Source of the DNA: Gibbula magus
Lineage: Eukaryota; Mollusca; Gastropoda; Trochida; Trochidae
Reading direction: 5' to 3'
DNA: 64,000 nt
Assembly: GCA_936450465.1 (NCBI GenBank)
Contig: OW388293.1
Location: 43,668,982 to 43,732,981 of the forward strand
Shown: one piece after another, positions 43,301 through 54,064 of the stretch
Position numbering within the stretch: position 1 is the first letter of the stretch
How the letters are laid out: every line of letters begins with the position of its first letter
The notes under the pieces: model-generated
The model's database searches: none
Told to the model about the DNA's origin: nothing
What the model saw: the letters and a program-made list of their open reading frames with translations, nothing else
Made by a program: the position numbers and the translations under genes

Positions 43301-46300
43301 TGAAGTCACTCGGTCGAAGCAGCCGATGAAAGATGATTTTTCATTTCATAAGAAGCAGGGATATAGTATGAGGTAATACAAATATATGTCGTTTTAAAAT
43401 TATTTAAAAAAAACTGCAAAAACTGCAACAAAATCTTGTTGTACACATTGCATTTTTTTTTATTTATTGCAGTTTGATATGGTTTGCAATAATGAGATCT
43501 TGTTGCACGTATTACAATCAGTTTTTATTTCAGTTTGATATGGTTTGCAAGAATGAGATCTACCGTTCTTTTGGCACCATGTTGACATTTGCAGGGTCAA
43601 CTCTTGGAACGATAGTTTTTGGTGTGCTGGCAGACATGTGTGTAATATTCAACCCATATATAAATCACACTACCTAGTCATCTAGCTATTTAAATGTCAT
43701 TGTAATTATGATTTTTTTAATCAATTTTAAAAACTAAAATTATTCTTACACTTTGTCTTACTGACCTAAAACAATTTGTAATGAAATATGAATATTTATT
43801 TTAATTAACAAGCATGCTTTCGACAATGGTATTTTAACCCTTTCGATTAATCGCATCCATTGAGGTGTGATAAAATTAATAGCCATTATATAGCGCATTT
43901 ATCCATGCACACATATATTTCCGACAACCGCATGTCATGTCCTTTAATTACTCACTTAAAGCTATATAAATGCTCATCGACATCGATTAAACTCAATATG
44001 TTTCTGGGCCAGATTGATAAAAGAAAGTAACGTTTCTGTATTTGTAGATTCGGACGGAAGCTGGCAATGTTAGCCTCTGTACTTCTCAACATGGTGGCCA
44101 GTGTTGTTGGTGCCTTTGCTCCAAGCTACCTCATCTTCATCGTGGTCCAGTTCTTCTTTGGCTTCACTTCAGCAGGACTCTACATGATCCCGTTTGTTAT
44201 AGGTAAAGGTCATAGACAAGTCAAATATACCAAGCTTACGTAAAAAGAAACGTCGCCATACAAAATACAAGATATTCCATCCACGTGCGATACATACGAA
44301 TGAAACAGTAACAATTATGTCTTCAGAAGTCAAGAAAACACATAAATTCTTGCTTTTGTAATCCTCATTGTTAAACTTGCTCATGTATTTTAATCTCCTT
44401 GACTCAGTTATCTCACAGTTGTTAACATTCACATGCACGCACCTTGTTATACCCCGACATTCCACCTGATCAAGGAGTGAGCATATACTTCGAAACGTCG
44501 TGCATCCACACAATATAGAAGCTGTTATCCAGAAACTCTTATTTAAACGAAAGCCAAGACAATATGTTTTCCTGTTGTAAGCACTTACTCATCTCTTCCC
44601 AAAGAGGTTACTCCCTTCAGATTTCCGATTCTAACCTCTGTTCTGCTATGAAGATTTTCTTTGCTAGACATGGAGTGTCCTGATTGGTTGCATTTAAATA
44701 TAATTGTGCAATCAGCGACACCGTTCTAACGGTGGCATTTGCCAATGACACGCAAGTCAAAGAAATGCAAGATAAACGTTTTGTCGTTTAATGTGTGTTT
44801 TTTTCAAAATGAGGTACCCCATTTTTTTCGCTAGGGAATTTTCTTCGAACCGAGATATATGGCCTAATATAAAAGAGGTTAGGATCGGAAATCAGAGTAA
44901 CCTCTGTGAGAAGAGAATGGCACTTACTTTCAATCTGAAAGTGTTGTCTGTACTTGGCATTCGCCATCAGGCAAATCATACACATTGTATGTTGCAGCTG
45001 TGGAGATAACAGGCAGCTCCAAGCGGACGTTAATCGGGATGATCATGAACTTCTTCTGGGTGATCGGGATGTTTATTTTGACATTGGTATCCTACTACAT
45101 CAGGCAGTGGCGGTATCTCCGGCTAGCTCTTGGTGTACCATCAGTATTGTGTCTATCATACTGGTGGTAAGACATCTTATCATTATAAATTCTTGCAAAC
45201 TTCCTCTCATAAGGTTCCCAAGTACCTGATTTCTTGCATATTATTCTTTGAAAAGGGTCTCTTCAAATTCCTGAAATATTTCTTGCTATTATCCTTTAAA
45301 AAATGTCTCATCAAGTTCTTGCCCAATTTCTTGCTATTATCATTTAAAAAAAAATGTCTTGTCAAGATCTACCATTTCTGGCATTTATCCGTTCATAAAA
45401 CTGTCTCTTCAAATGCCTGTTATATTTCTGGCTATTATCCCCAAAGCATGCCTCGTCAAGTACCTGCAATATGTCTTGTTAATTATCCTTGGCAAATTTG
45501 TCTCGTCAAGTATCTGATGCAAACTATTTGTCTTTGAAATTTTTTTCTCGCCATGGACCTACCCTATTTCTTACATTACCCTTTGAAAATATATCTCGTC
45601 AAGTTACTGGCATATTTTGTAGTTGGTTGAATATAATATATAGTGAATGCCAAGGAGAGAGTTACCTCTCTCGTTGTTGCTAGTCCCTGTCATTAAATAG
45701 GTTTAAAACAAGACATGCGACACACAAATACTATCTTCATCTACAATCATTTCAAGAATTTCCGCTATTTTCATAAAGGTGAGAAAAATAGATTTAATAG
45801 ATGACCTCAGCATTACTAGAAAGATCATTGACGCTGATATGTAGAAAACTTATGAGACAACTCCTTTTCGGTTAATAACCAGAAACAAAGACGCAAAGAA
45901 ATTGGTATATTTATTGGAAAAATCTCAGTTCAGGGCCTCTATTAAACGAAATTACATGGGATCTCTCATGGTAATAATATGTTAAATAGACCATTTGTCT
46001 CACAAACCCTAACTAATGTATTCATTGTGATTCAATGTACGACCCTTGAATCTGTAATTGAACAGTATAACAGTAGACATGCACCAATGGTGTCGTGTTT
46101 TCGCAGAAACTATAAAACCTAGGTGAATGATTTTTTGCAATGTGAAACTTCAGTTGATACTCTTAACCTAGGTTAATCCCGGAATCCCCGAGATGGCTGA
46201 TAGCCAAGGGAAGATATGAAGAAGCCAAAAAGATCATTAGAACCATTGCCAAGAAAAACAACATGGAGATAACAGAGTCATTGCTGAAGAACGTTACAAC

Positions 46301-49300
46301 AGAGGAAGACAGGAACCTCGGTGTTCTCCATCTGTTTTCCAGTCCAAGGCTGGTGGTTCGAGCTTTGATCGCCTTCGCTAACATGTAGGTCAAGTGAGAA
46401 TCAAATGTCAGAAAACACAGTGTTAGGACTTACGGAAAATAACATTGTGGTGACCACTCAAAAATATTGTGCCAGAAAGTACATTTTGTTCATTTTATAA
46501 TCCTATTCATTCAATCGTAACATTGGTTTCTGGTGACATTTTGACAATATATCAGAATGAAAGTGAAAGTTGAAGTTTTAGAGCTTAAGTTGTATTTGCT
46601 ATAATCTAAAATAAACAAATCCTTTGGTCGAGTTGAATTTGCAGGTGGAGAGGTAATGAGTAAAACGAAATTCTTAAAGTGGTCTGAACTCTTCATGAGA
46701 CTTTATTTATTTATTTTACTTATCTCTCAGGTTTGCCGTGGGACTGATGTACTTTGGTATCAGCCTGATCATGGGCAACTTGTCCGGTGACGTCTTCTTA
46801 AACTTTTTCTACGCATGTTTAATGGAGATCTTCGCCTACACTTTAACCATGGTGACGATGTTCAGAGTTGGCAGGAAACCTCTACTTGTCATAGTGATGC
46901 TGATTGGTGGACTTTCTTGCCTCGCTTCTGTATTCCCTGTTTTGTATGGCAACAGCTGTAAGTCGAAAAAACAATGCGTCATTTAACTCATACCAAACAG
47001 CATAAACCGAATTCGAATCAAGCAAATATCTTGGCCTCAGTGCGTCCATCATTCTAGTGAAAGTTCCATTTCCCAACTTGTACGCCTAGATTTCATAATA
47101 ATATTACACAGGGTTTGTAACGAAAACTTCTACATATTTACTCGTACAAAGATACGTGACAGGTAAAAATAATATTTCACAAGCGATATTGATCATCGAT
47201 AATCTGGATAGAATATTCACCATTGTTCCTGTATTGTAAATGTCACAGATTTGTTACCATACAGTCATGCCAGGGGCATTGGACATACCAGGAACGGAAA
47301 AAACTAAACGAACGTCTATTTGCAGCGAAAGGACTTGTATAAGCAACATGACGTCATTATTCACGTCCGATTTTTAATACCCATGTATGCTCAAGAAGTC
47401 TTTGATAAGCATTCTCTTCCCAAAGAGGTTACTCCCATCAGATTTCCGATCCTAGCCTTTGTTCTTTTTCGCGTGAAAACGGGGGCAGAAATGGAGTGTC
47501 CTGATTGGTTGCAATTGAATCTAGTTGTGCAGTCAGCGACGCCGTTTTGCAGTCAGCGACGCCGTTGTAAAAGTGACATTTGCCAATGACACGTCATAAT
47601 GATAAAATAAACGAAAGATAAACGTTTTCTCGTTAAATGTGTTTTCCTCGAAATATGCTATTTGATTTTGTGAAAACTATTTACCATAAACATGTTTATA
47701 AATAATTTTAAAAAAGTAAATCAGAGAAAAATACCCAAAATAGTTCCTTTGTGTTATTTACATCAGACATATTCGAAGGACATATGTAATGAGCAAGACC
47801 CTTAAGAGTCAAATGCATAGATCTTTGAAGTCACTCGGTGGACGTGGCCGCTGAAAGATGAGTTTTCATTGGTTAAAAAACAGGGACATAATATAAGGTT
47901 CACATTTCCCCCGCTAGGGCATTTTGCTGGAGTCTTCGATTTCAATGGAACAAGAACAGAGGTTAGATTCGAAAATCTGAAAGGAGTAACCTCTGTGGGA
48001 GGAGGATGTTGATAAGGTGATATTAGAATTATTCGACCAGCGAACATAGAAATAGGCTAATATCATGTCAGATGTGACAAAATACATTGTCCTTTTACGC
48101 TGTTCGGTAAACGCTCATAGCATGGCAGATTGACCGATTGATAGACATTGCTGCCACTTTAAAGGAAATATGACACCGTTGTCAGATGACGTCAACAGAA
48201 GCCGGACATTTTCAGTCCCACAATGCGTTCTAATATGCATTGATGGTCACAAATTTTAACTTAAACGTAGGTTAAAATTATTGAAAAGAAAACGACTCAA
48301 GATGACAATAGAACATAATTTTCACTGTTTCATCGAATGGGAGAAATATTCATAAAGCGTCTATTTTTCTTGGATTTTTGTTCTATGTTGTGAACGTTTT
48401 ATTAGAACTGCAGTCTGATGTAGAATATTATAATATATTTATTTAGACTAGATATAACGAAACTTTCTACACTTTCTAATTTGATTAAAAGGGAAGGATA
48501 ACTTAATGTAATTTAGAACTTAATTCATGATTGTATCGCATAACACTGATCACAGTTATATTTGAAGGAGGAGATGTTTGCACTTCGATCTTCGCCCACC
48601 AGATCCTTGGTACAATAAATACGAAGACTATTTCTGTGTGTTTCAGCTACAGGATGGGTCCTGGTGGCTATAGCAATGTTGGGCAAGTTCTCCTCAGCCG
48701 GTGGATACTCAGTTGCTGCTATCTACATCACTGAGATCTTCCCAACCTCCGTGAGGGAGTCTGCAATGGCTATAGCCAATCTCTTCTGTAGCGCCGGGGG
48801 AATGGTGGCCCCGTACATTGCTGATCTGGTGAGAACATCTCACATACTGTTTGCTTTTATGAGAATGTATTTTTCTTCAAGTTATATCAAATACATGAGT
48901 TAAGGTGTTTTTAGGTCACAGAAGTGTGGATTTGATCACTCGGCTCACTTCACATACGAGGACTTTAAACTGGCTGTTACATTGTGGTTCAGAGTTATCC
49001 CCCTTTTAACTAGAACAATCAGCACATGAATGGATCCATGTAGACATTTCTCCTCTTTTCGCTAATAGATTTCGCCAACGACGTTACACAAAAAACACCC
49101 ACTCGCTCTATTCGTGAGCTAGTTTTTAGCATGCTTTTCTTTTCAATTCTACCTTTACATCATATGAACTTGGATAGATGTCTGTAGTCATTTTCCACCG
49201 CTTTACTACTCGGTGTACGGTCACTTTGACCTGATAACAATGCTGCTGGAATTGTTTTAAGAGAATGGAATAAAGAAATGAGTCTTTGTTAATGGATACT

Positions 49301-51668
49301 TCAAAATCGTATTCATATATACAATGTAACTGCTTATACGTGACAATAATTACTTATATATAAGTAAAAAAGGTTTATTTCTATTGCAGGGTATACTAGT
49401 TGAGGGTAAGCTGGCGGATGCTCTACCCTTCCTTGTGTTTGGAGTGTTCACTGTAATAGTAGCACTTCTAGCTTGCTTCCTGCCGGAAACCAGGAACAAG
49501 AAACTACCAGAAACTATAGGCGACATTATATCTAAGGGGTAATGTTTTCATTCTTGTTGGTTATAAACCTAGGTCGGATTATGTCTGTTGTTTTGTAGGT
49601 ATCTTCTTTTCTTGGAATAACCTCTTATGAGGTCTTACTTCCGAGAATAACCCGGTATGAGGTTTTACTTTTGAAAGTAAGACCTGAACCTAAGGTTTTT
49701 TTTAAAGTAAGACCTGGAAATGCACTTAGAATAATTTTTCAGACTTGCAACGCAATAGCCAACAAGCAGCAATTATTATCGAAAATTATACAAAGTTAAA
49801 AATTTCCAAGTTGAAATAGCTGGATTCGAACCTGGCACCCTTCGCTCTCTAAACTGGCGCCTTGTTTTGAGATGATGAGTGGAGTTGAATTACTCCATTT
49901 ATAGTCATACCGTCTTTGCCTCGATATAACGCAACCGAGGGCGACATACCCTTTATAAAAACACGATTTGGGAATAAAAAATTATAAAATGTAAATTTTT
50001 AAATTTGACGTTTATAAATAGGAAGAAAACATTCCTCCTTCGTCTTCTGCTTTTAAAATGGTCTAAGCGGAGGAATTAGGCCCTTTGAGCGTCCGAAACT
50101 ATAACTCGTAAATTTTGATAGTTGACGGTTTATAAGCTGGAGAAAACACTCCTCCTCGGTCTTCTGCTTTGAGAATAACCTCAAGGTCGGGATAGCCCCT
50201 CGGGCTAACGCCCTCGGGGCTTTATCCCTCCCTTCAGGTTATTCTCAGAGCAGAAGACCTCGGAGTCATGTTTTCTCCTAAACTTAATTACAAATGGTAA
50301 TTCATATATAAACTAGTGGCCAAAAGAAACGCTACAACTCTACTGTTCTAAATATGTTTTGATATGATTGGAAAGTTACTTCACCTGGTATGATAAATTT
50401 AATGTTCATGTCTGTTTAAACACAAATGGGGCGCTGAAATAGAATATGGTATTGGGACAGAGGTTTTTTTTACATTAAAGTTATAAAGGGGCAGTAGCAT
50501 CTTTTTGCTCAAATAAGTTGAAAAATAATGTCACTAATAGCACAACGTCCTTCTCTCTTCGGAAAATCAAGTTAAAAACGAGTATACATGGTTCAGTAAA
50601 GCCATTGGAATCGAAATAATAAAATGAGTTCACATTAAAATGGCCGCAATGCAGTGTGTGCTTTATACGCAACACCATTATTACTACACTGATGGGCAAA
50701 AGAAAGTAAATCGCTCGGCTGTATTTATCATATGTATAATTTTCCAAGTCAAATATCTCGAGTTTTCGACGTCGTATTCAAAACGGATTAGTTTGGGAAA
50801 TTAGTCGAAAACATTAAATCAGTCAAAGAATACCTCTACGCGGTTTTAAAATAATATATTAAATTTCAAAATTTAAATTTTGAAATTCCCCCAAATTAAT
50901 TTAATTAAAACACAACTGTTCATCGACATGTAACACTAATCTGTGTGAAAATCAATAAATGTGCCTCGTCCTGCACACATTTAAAACTTTTGAACATGGT
51001 AGGGGTCGTGTTGGTTTAAATAATGATATTTTAGTTAAAAAATAAAACAGTCACCAATTAAGTCATTCACACTAATGCCGAAAGGTGTTATTGTATCGTG
51101 CCATATTCAAATGCATCTCATTTCTTTATTGAATAAATCGAAAACAAGTGAGTGTTATATTTTCTTTTGCCCGTCAGTTTACTTCGGATGATTGGTTTGT
51201 GTAATAAGATGTGTTACCCTCTAAAGTAAATATAAACGACATATATCTACGCAATATACATTCTTAGACCTTATGTCGATGACGTATTGTAGGACGTCGT
51301 TAAACATGAAATAACATCTTATTTCACTCTCTAAAATCGCCTAGATGCAAACAAGAAATCTTTGAAACGGTAAAATGAACCAGAACAGGTAATGTTTTAA
51401 GATTTGAAATTTAGATAGGTCGGCTTCGGCTAACTATTTGTGGGGTTAACATTTTGCTTTTTGTCGGTATCCGGTGAAGTTGCGTAGTGATTTGCTTAGT
51501 TCTTTTTTGCGCTGTCAGAAAAATGATTATTGTATTTTAATGAATTGTTATTGGTCGAGAGTATTGTAAGATTTACGGTTTAATTAACCCATCTCGCTAT
51601 TTTACAGAGACACTGAAGAAAATATGGACATGAAAAAGAAGAACTTGAGGGAGCAAGAACTAAATTAA
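40351..51668 (+). CDS. SLC22-type organic ion transporter (MFS), 10 coding exons
   Basis: Exons are 40351-40493, 41045-41279, 43534-43637, 44048-44202, 44998-45166, 46172-46384, 46731-46957, 48647-48828, 49390-49538 and 51608-51668. All junctions are GT-AG and in phase, giving 545 aa, the normal SLC22 length. The N-terminus MKFDDILVEIGEFGYYQ is the family's start. After TM1 comes a large extracellular loop (about residues 43-130) with Cys residues and four N-glycosylation sequons (N56, N71, N92, N103). The MFS loop 2-3 motif reads ADIFGRK across the exon 3-4 junction; ESPRWLIAKGRYEEA marks the cytoplasmic loop after TM6, FRVGRKPLL loop 8-9, and LPETRNKKLPETI the end of TM12. The family moves organic cations, zwitterions or anions across the plasma membrane; the substrate cannot be read from sequence. 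A damaged paralogue lies 2.4 kb downstream. Introns 2, 4 and 7 hold related MITEs. Confidence 0.92.
41396..42325. mobile_element. hairpin-TIR MITE in SLC22 intron 2 with a nested TTAA element
   Basis: It starts CATTCTCTTCCCACAGAGG and ends CCTCTGTGGGAAGAGAATG. Each terminus contains its own 10-base stem, ACAGAGGTTA to TAACCTCTGT. The flanks TTAGATG and TCAGATG are similar but not a clean duplication. A 397-bp TTAA element is inserted at 41583-41979, which explains why this copy is longer than the others. Confidence 0.75.
41579..41983 (-). mobile_element. TTAA MITE, family A, truncated, nested
   Basis: TTAA at 41579-41582 and again at 41980-41983. The related element at 47410-48008 has the uninterrupted sequence (CCTTAAGAGTCAAATGC at about 47799, opposite strand), with a single TTAA, so this is a direct view of insertion plus TTAA duplication. 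The body matches 5003-5360 in reverse. About 110 bases of the family's right end are missing. Confidence 0.8.
42440..42735 (+). repeat. dispersed repeat in SLC22 intron 2
   Basis: It shares GAT ATCGC..TGTGTGAGA, CGTGTTGATATA..TTATCAGAAGACA and GTGAGATTCTCTAT segments with 36170-36350. It includes a small hairpin, AAATATCCTCGG to CCTCGGATATTT. Confidence 0.5.
43140..43390. repeat. fragment of the hairpin-TIR family interior
   Basis: It resembles 47700-47960: ATCAGAGACAAA-like start, TCAAATGCTAAGATCTTTGA, AGTCACTCGGT and GAAAGATGA motifs. No termini are retained. Confidence 0.5.
43473..43533 (+). repeat. duplicated splice acceptor and exon 3 start (61-bp tandem copy)
   Basis: CAGTTTGATATGGTTTGCAA at 43470 and again at 43531 are the same acceptor plus the first bases of exon 3, separated by 61 bases. 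The second copy is the in-frame one. Use of the first would add 61 bases and shift the frame. Confidence 0.85.
44466..44496 (+). ncRNA. hammerhead-like motif with broken core, in SLC22 intron 4
   Basis: CTGATCA (the core needs CTGATGA), then stem GGAGT with ACTTC (one G-T wobble), then GAAAC. Flanking sequence (TCCACCTGAT.., ..GTCGTGCAT) matches the segment at 2450-2505. It is likely a relic of a Penelope-type element's ribozyme and not active. Confidence 0.35.
44590..44919. mobile_element. hairpin-TIR MITE in SLC22 intron 4
   Basis: The ends are CATCTCTTCCCAAAGAGG and CCTCTGTGAGAAGAGAATG. It is flanked by identical 9-base direct repeats GCACTTACT at 44581-44589 and 44920-44928. At 330 bp it is the shortest two-ended copy. 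The interior shares ATGGAGTGTCCTGATTGGTT with the 47410 copy. Confidence 0.85.
45200..45640 (+). repeat. degenerate ~58-bp minisatellite in SLC22 intron 5
   Basis: About seven diverged units share TTTCTTGCTATTATCCTTT, AAAAxxGTCTCxTCAAG and a following CCTG. The array starts about 35 bases after the exon 5 donor. Confidence 0.7.
47410..48008. mobile_element. hairpin-TIR MITE in SLC22 intron 7
   Basis: It starts CATTCTCTTCCCAAAGAGG and ends CCTCTGTGGGAGGAGGATG. It is flanked by a perfect 8-base duplication TTGATAAG (47402-47409 and 48009-48016). A 21-base segment around TGCAGTCAGCGACGCCGTT is tandemly doubled near 47530-47565. It carries the empty TTAA site that dates the insertion in the intron 2 copy. 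Confidence 0.85.
50139..50278. repeat. ~66-bp hairpin in SLC22 intron 9
   Basis: The left arm from GGAGAAAACACTCCTCC through CTTCTGCTTTGAGAATAACC is complementary to the right arm ending in AGACCTCGGAGTCATGTTTTCTCC, with mismatches. The loop is only a few bases around GCTAACG. A partial third copy of the arm is near 50022-50060, and fragments (GAATAACC..GAGGTCTTACTT) lie at 49615-49700. Confidence 0.75.
50487..51250. mobile_element. degraded family B MITE in SLC22 intron 9
   Basis: AAGGGGCAGTAGCATCTTTTT near 50486 matches the family B terminus. TGTGTAATAAGATGTGTTACC and CTCTAAAGTAAATATAAACGAC near 51198-51240 match its interior. The second terminus was not found. Confidence 0.4.
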
Positions 51669-51675
51669 TGATTTG

Positions 51676-52400
51676 TTTAGCCCATCAGGCCTGAAAGGGC
51701 CGATGGGCTTATGGCATGGCATAGCATCCGCCCGTCCGCCCGTCCAGCCGTCCATCCATCAGTCCCATCCGTCTGTAAACCTTTTTCGCTTTTTCGACTT
51801 CTTCACCAGAACCAGTGACACCAGCTAGGGGGCTGAAATTTCATCTACATTCTTCTTGGCTAATTGGAATTATAACTTGTGATTTGATGACAATGTGACC
51901 CAAATATGGGTCAGACTCACAGGGGTCACGACATAAATCCTATGTTCTTCTTCTTCTTTGGTACCAGAAGCTATTGTTACTAGATAGTTATTGCGTACTG
52001 GCACCTTTGCCAATGTGGATCTTAAATTGTAGATTTGGTGACCCCAAATGTAAGTCATAGAGGTCATGACCTAAAAACCTATTTTCATCTTCTTCTCCAG
52101 TACGAAAAGCTTTAGGAAGCTAAATGTTGCGAACAGACTCTTTAGACAATGATGATTCTGAATTGCAGACTTTGGTGACCCTGTGACCCAAACTATTGGT
52201 CACAGGAGTCATGACCTAAAAAGCTATTTCCTCTTTGCAAGTACGAAACGCTCTAGAAACCCGAAATGCTGACTCCAAGGCCAAAGATTCTTAATAACTC
52301 CAGAAATAGGTGATAGGATTTTTTGCTTGTTGACAATACAGTACTTGAAATAACTTAGGTATTCAATATTAGATGATAAATCAGTCCCGATGAGTTACAG
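51676..52400 (+). repeat. dispersed repeat, short copy of the 24766-27326 family
   Basis: It starts TTTAGCCCATCAGGCCTGAA with a CCGCCCGTCCGCCCGTCC run, then repeated TTGTAGATTTGGTGACC and CTTCTTCTCCAGTAC blocks. It ends near CGATGAGTTACAGAGCAAATGG. It begins 8 bases after the SLC22 stop codon, so it probably forms or replaces the 3' UTR. Confidence 0.7.
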
Positions 52401-52694
52401 AGCAAATGGCTCCTTTTTCAAAACTTTAATTGAATTCTAAATCACACTCGATTATGAAAATTATATTAAAGGCTCAATTTCCAAAGATGTGCTAAATGGG
52501 GAAACATTGTACTTGTTTGCATTATACCTGTTCACACTGTGATGCTCGCTACTTGATATGATGTGATCATTCAATTAAATATGTATAAATCTGTGTATCT
52601 GTGTTTTATTTGCAGGAGACAATATCGTAAACGATACTATGTCAATGTATACTCAAGAGATTATTTATTTGTATTTAATACTAGAACTGTGTAT

Positions 52695-53200
52695 CACTTA
52701 TCATCAAAAGGTATTATTATACCTCTATTAAATTTGAAAGAATATCATTGGCCAGTTCACACCACGTGATCGAAAAATATATTTGTATATTGACCTCCGA
52801 TTTCAGTTATGAGGTCAGTTTTGTGACAGAAATTTCTGTCACTGACCTGAGATATTGACTCGTCACGTGATTTGTCACGTGACTGTTTGTTTTGACTTTC
52901 GCTTTCAAGATGGCGTCAGCTGATGGGTTCGATTTGACAAATAAGAAATAGAATCTACATGCTATAGTCTGAAGAAGAAAAACAAAAAAATCGGTATAAT
53001 AAAACACTTAATTACTCATGGTGAGGTCATTATGTGAAATACAAGGACTCTCGGACCTGACTCCCTCGGCGATCTGACCTGACTTCGACCTTGTATTTCA
53101 CATAATGACCTCACCATGAGTAATTAAGTGTATAACAGTGCCACACAATTTTACTAATGCTTCAAAATTGCGTGGCACTGTTACCTTTTGATGATAAGTG
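52695..53200. mobile_element. element of nested palindromes
   Basis: The outer ends CACTTATCATCAAAAGGTA (52695-52713) and TACCTTTTGATGATAAGTG (53182-53200) are perfect 19-base inverted repeats. Inside, 53004-53046 and 53089-53131 form a perfect 43-base inverted pair (starts ACACTTAATTACTCATGG). A third pair, AACAGTGCCACACAATTTT with AAAATTGCGTGGCACTGTT, lies at 53136-53183. No protein is encoded. Confidence 0.8.
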
Positions 53201-54064
53201 ATTTAGGGGGCGGAGTGGATGTTCCCTCATTTCTTTCTTCAAAAGGTCTCCCTCCCAGGGTCAGCCGCTGTAAATATTCGGGTTAGGGCTGTGACATGAG
53301 TCAATATAGGGTAAAGTGTGAAGACTGCCTCTGAATAGAGGGTGCATGTTATAACTGAAGCGTTAACATCAGTCCAGGCAGATTGCACCAGGAAACGTGA
53401 CCTGAATGATTTGAACTTTAAAGGGATATTACCATAGCAGGTCAAAGAGCGTAAGAGTTGTTTTCAAGGCTGTGTAACAACACTTATATGAAATACATCA
53501 TTATACATTTGCAGATATATTAATATATAAGCCAAAATGAATAATGAAGCAAAGGACATGATCGAATTTGATCTTAAAGATAACTGGCTTTAATATATGT
53601 CATCTTATTTAATCCTCTTATCCTGACCCCTCGCAATCATCATATCAGTAATGACCTATATTTACAAGAAAGGGTTACCCCAGAGCCAAGTGCGATTTCA
53701 CAGAAGGTTGTGTCAGTGTCCCTTTCACTGTATGTCTGGTGCAGATATATTCAAGGTGAGACAAATATTGTCTTCATATATCAGATTTTACTTTGTTTGA
53801 CAAGTTGAACGCTGTTTCACTGCTAATAAATATTTTAAATATCCAGAAAAAATATCAGTATATAGTGCTAATCAATGTAAGACAAATGACATATCATATA
53901 AAATTATTTTTCCATATTATACCTTATTATTATTACGTTGGTGTTTTTCATGTTTAACCTCATTTATTTTAAGTATAAAAATAAAGCAATGTATCTAAAC
54001 ATGCCGTTTCCATCATAAACGTATAACGGTATAAACACTCGCTGTCTTACTTACAGACTAAGTC
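53201..54064. other. intergenic, no gene seen
   Basis: No coding exon was recognised. An ATTCAAG/GTGAGA donor-like site near 53756 could be an old noncoding exon of the following pseudogene; this is weak. Confidence 0.3.

Noticed and set aside
49808..49880. tRNA-like B box on the minus strand (GGTTCGAATCC)
   Set aside because: No matching A box or cloverleaf could be built at the correct distance; at best a decayed SINE head.
53239..53445. 68-codon minus-strand frame between the nested palindromes and the SLC22 pseudogene
   Set aside because: Length is within chance expectation and no domain or splice signals support it.
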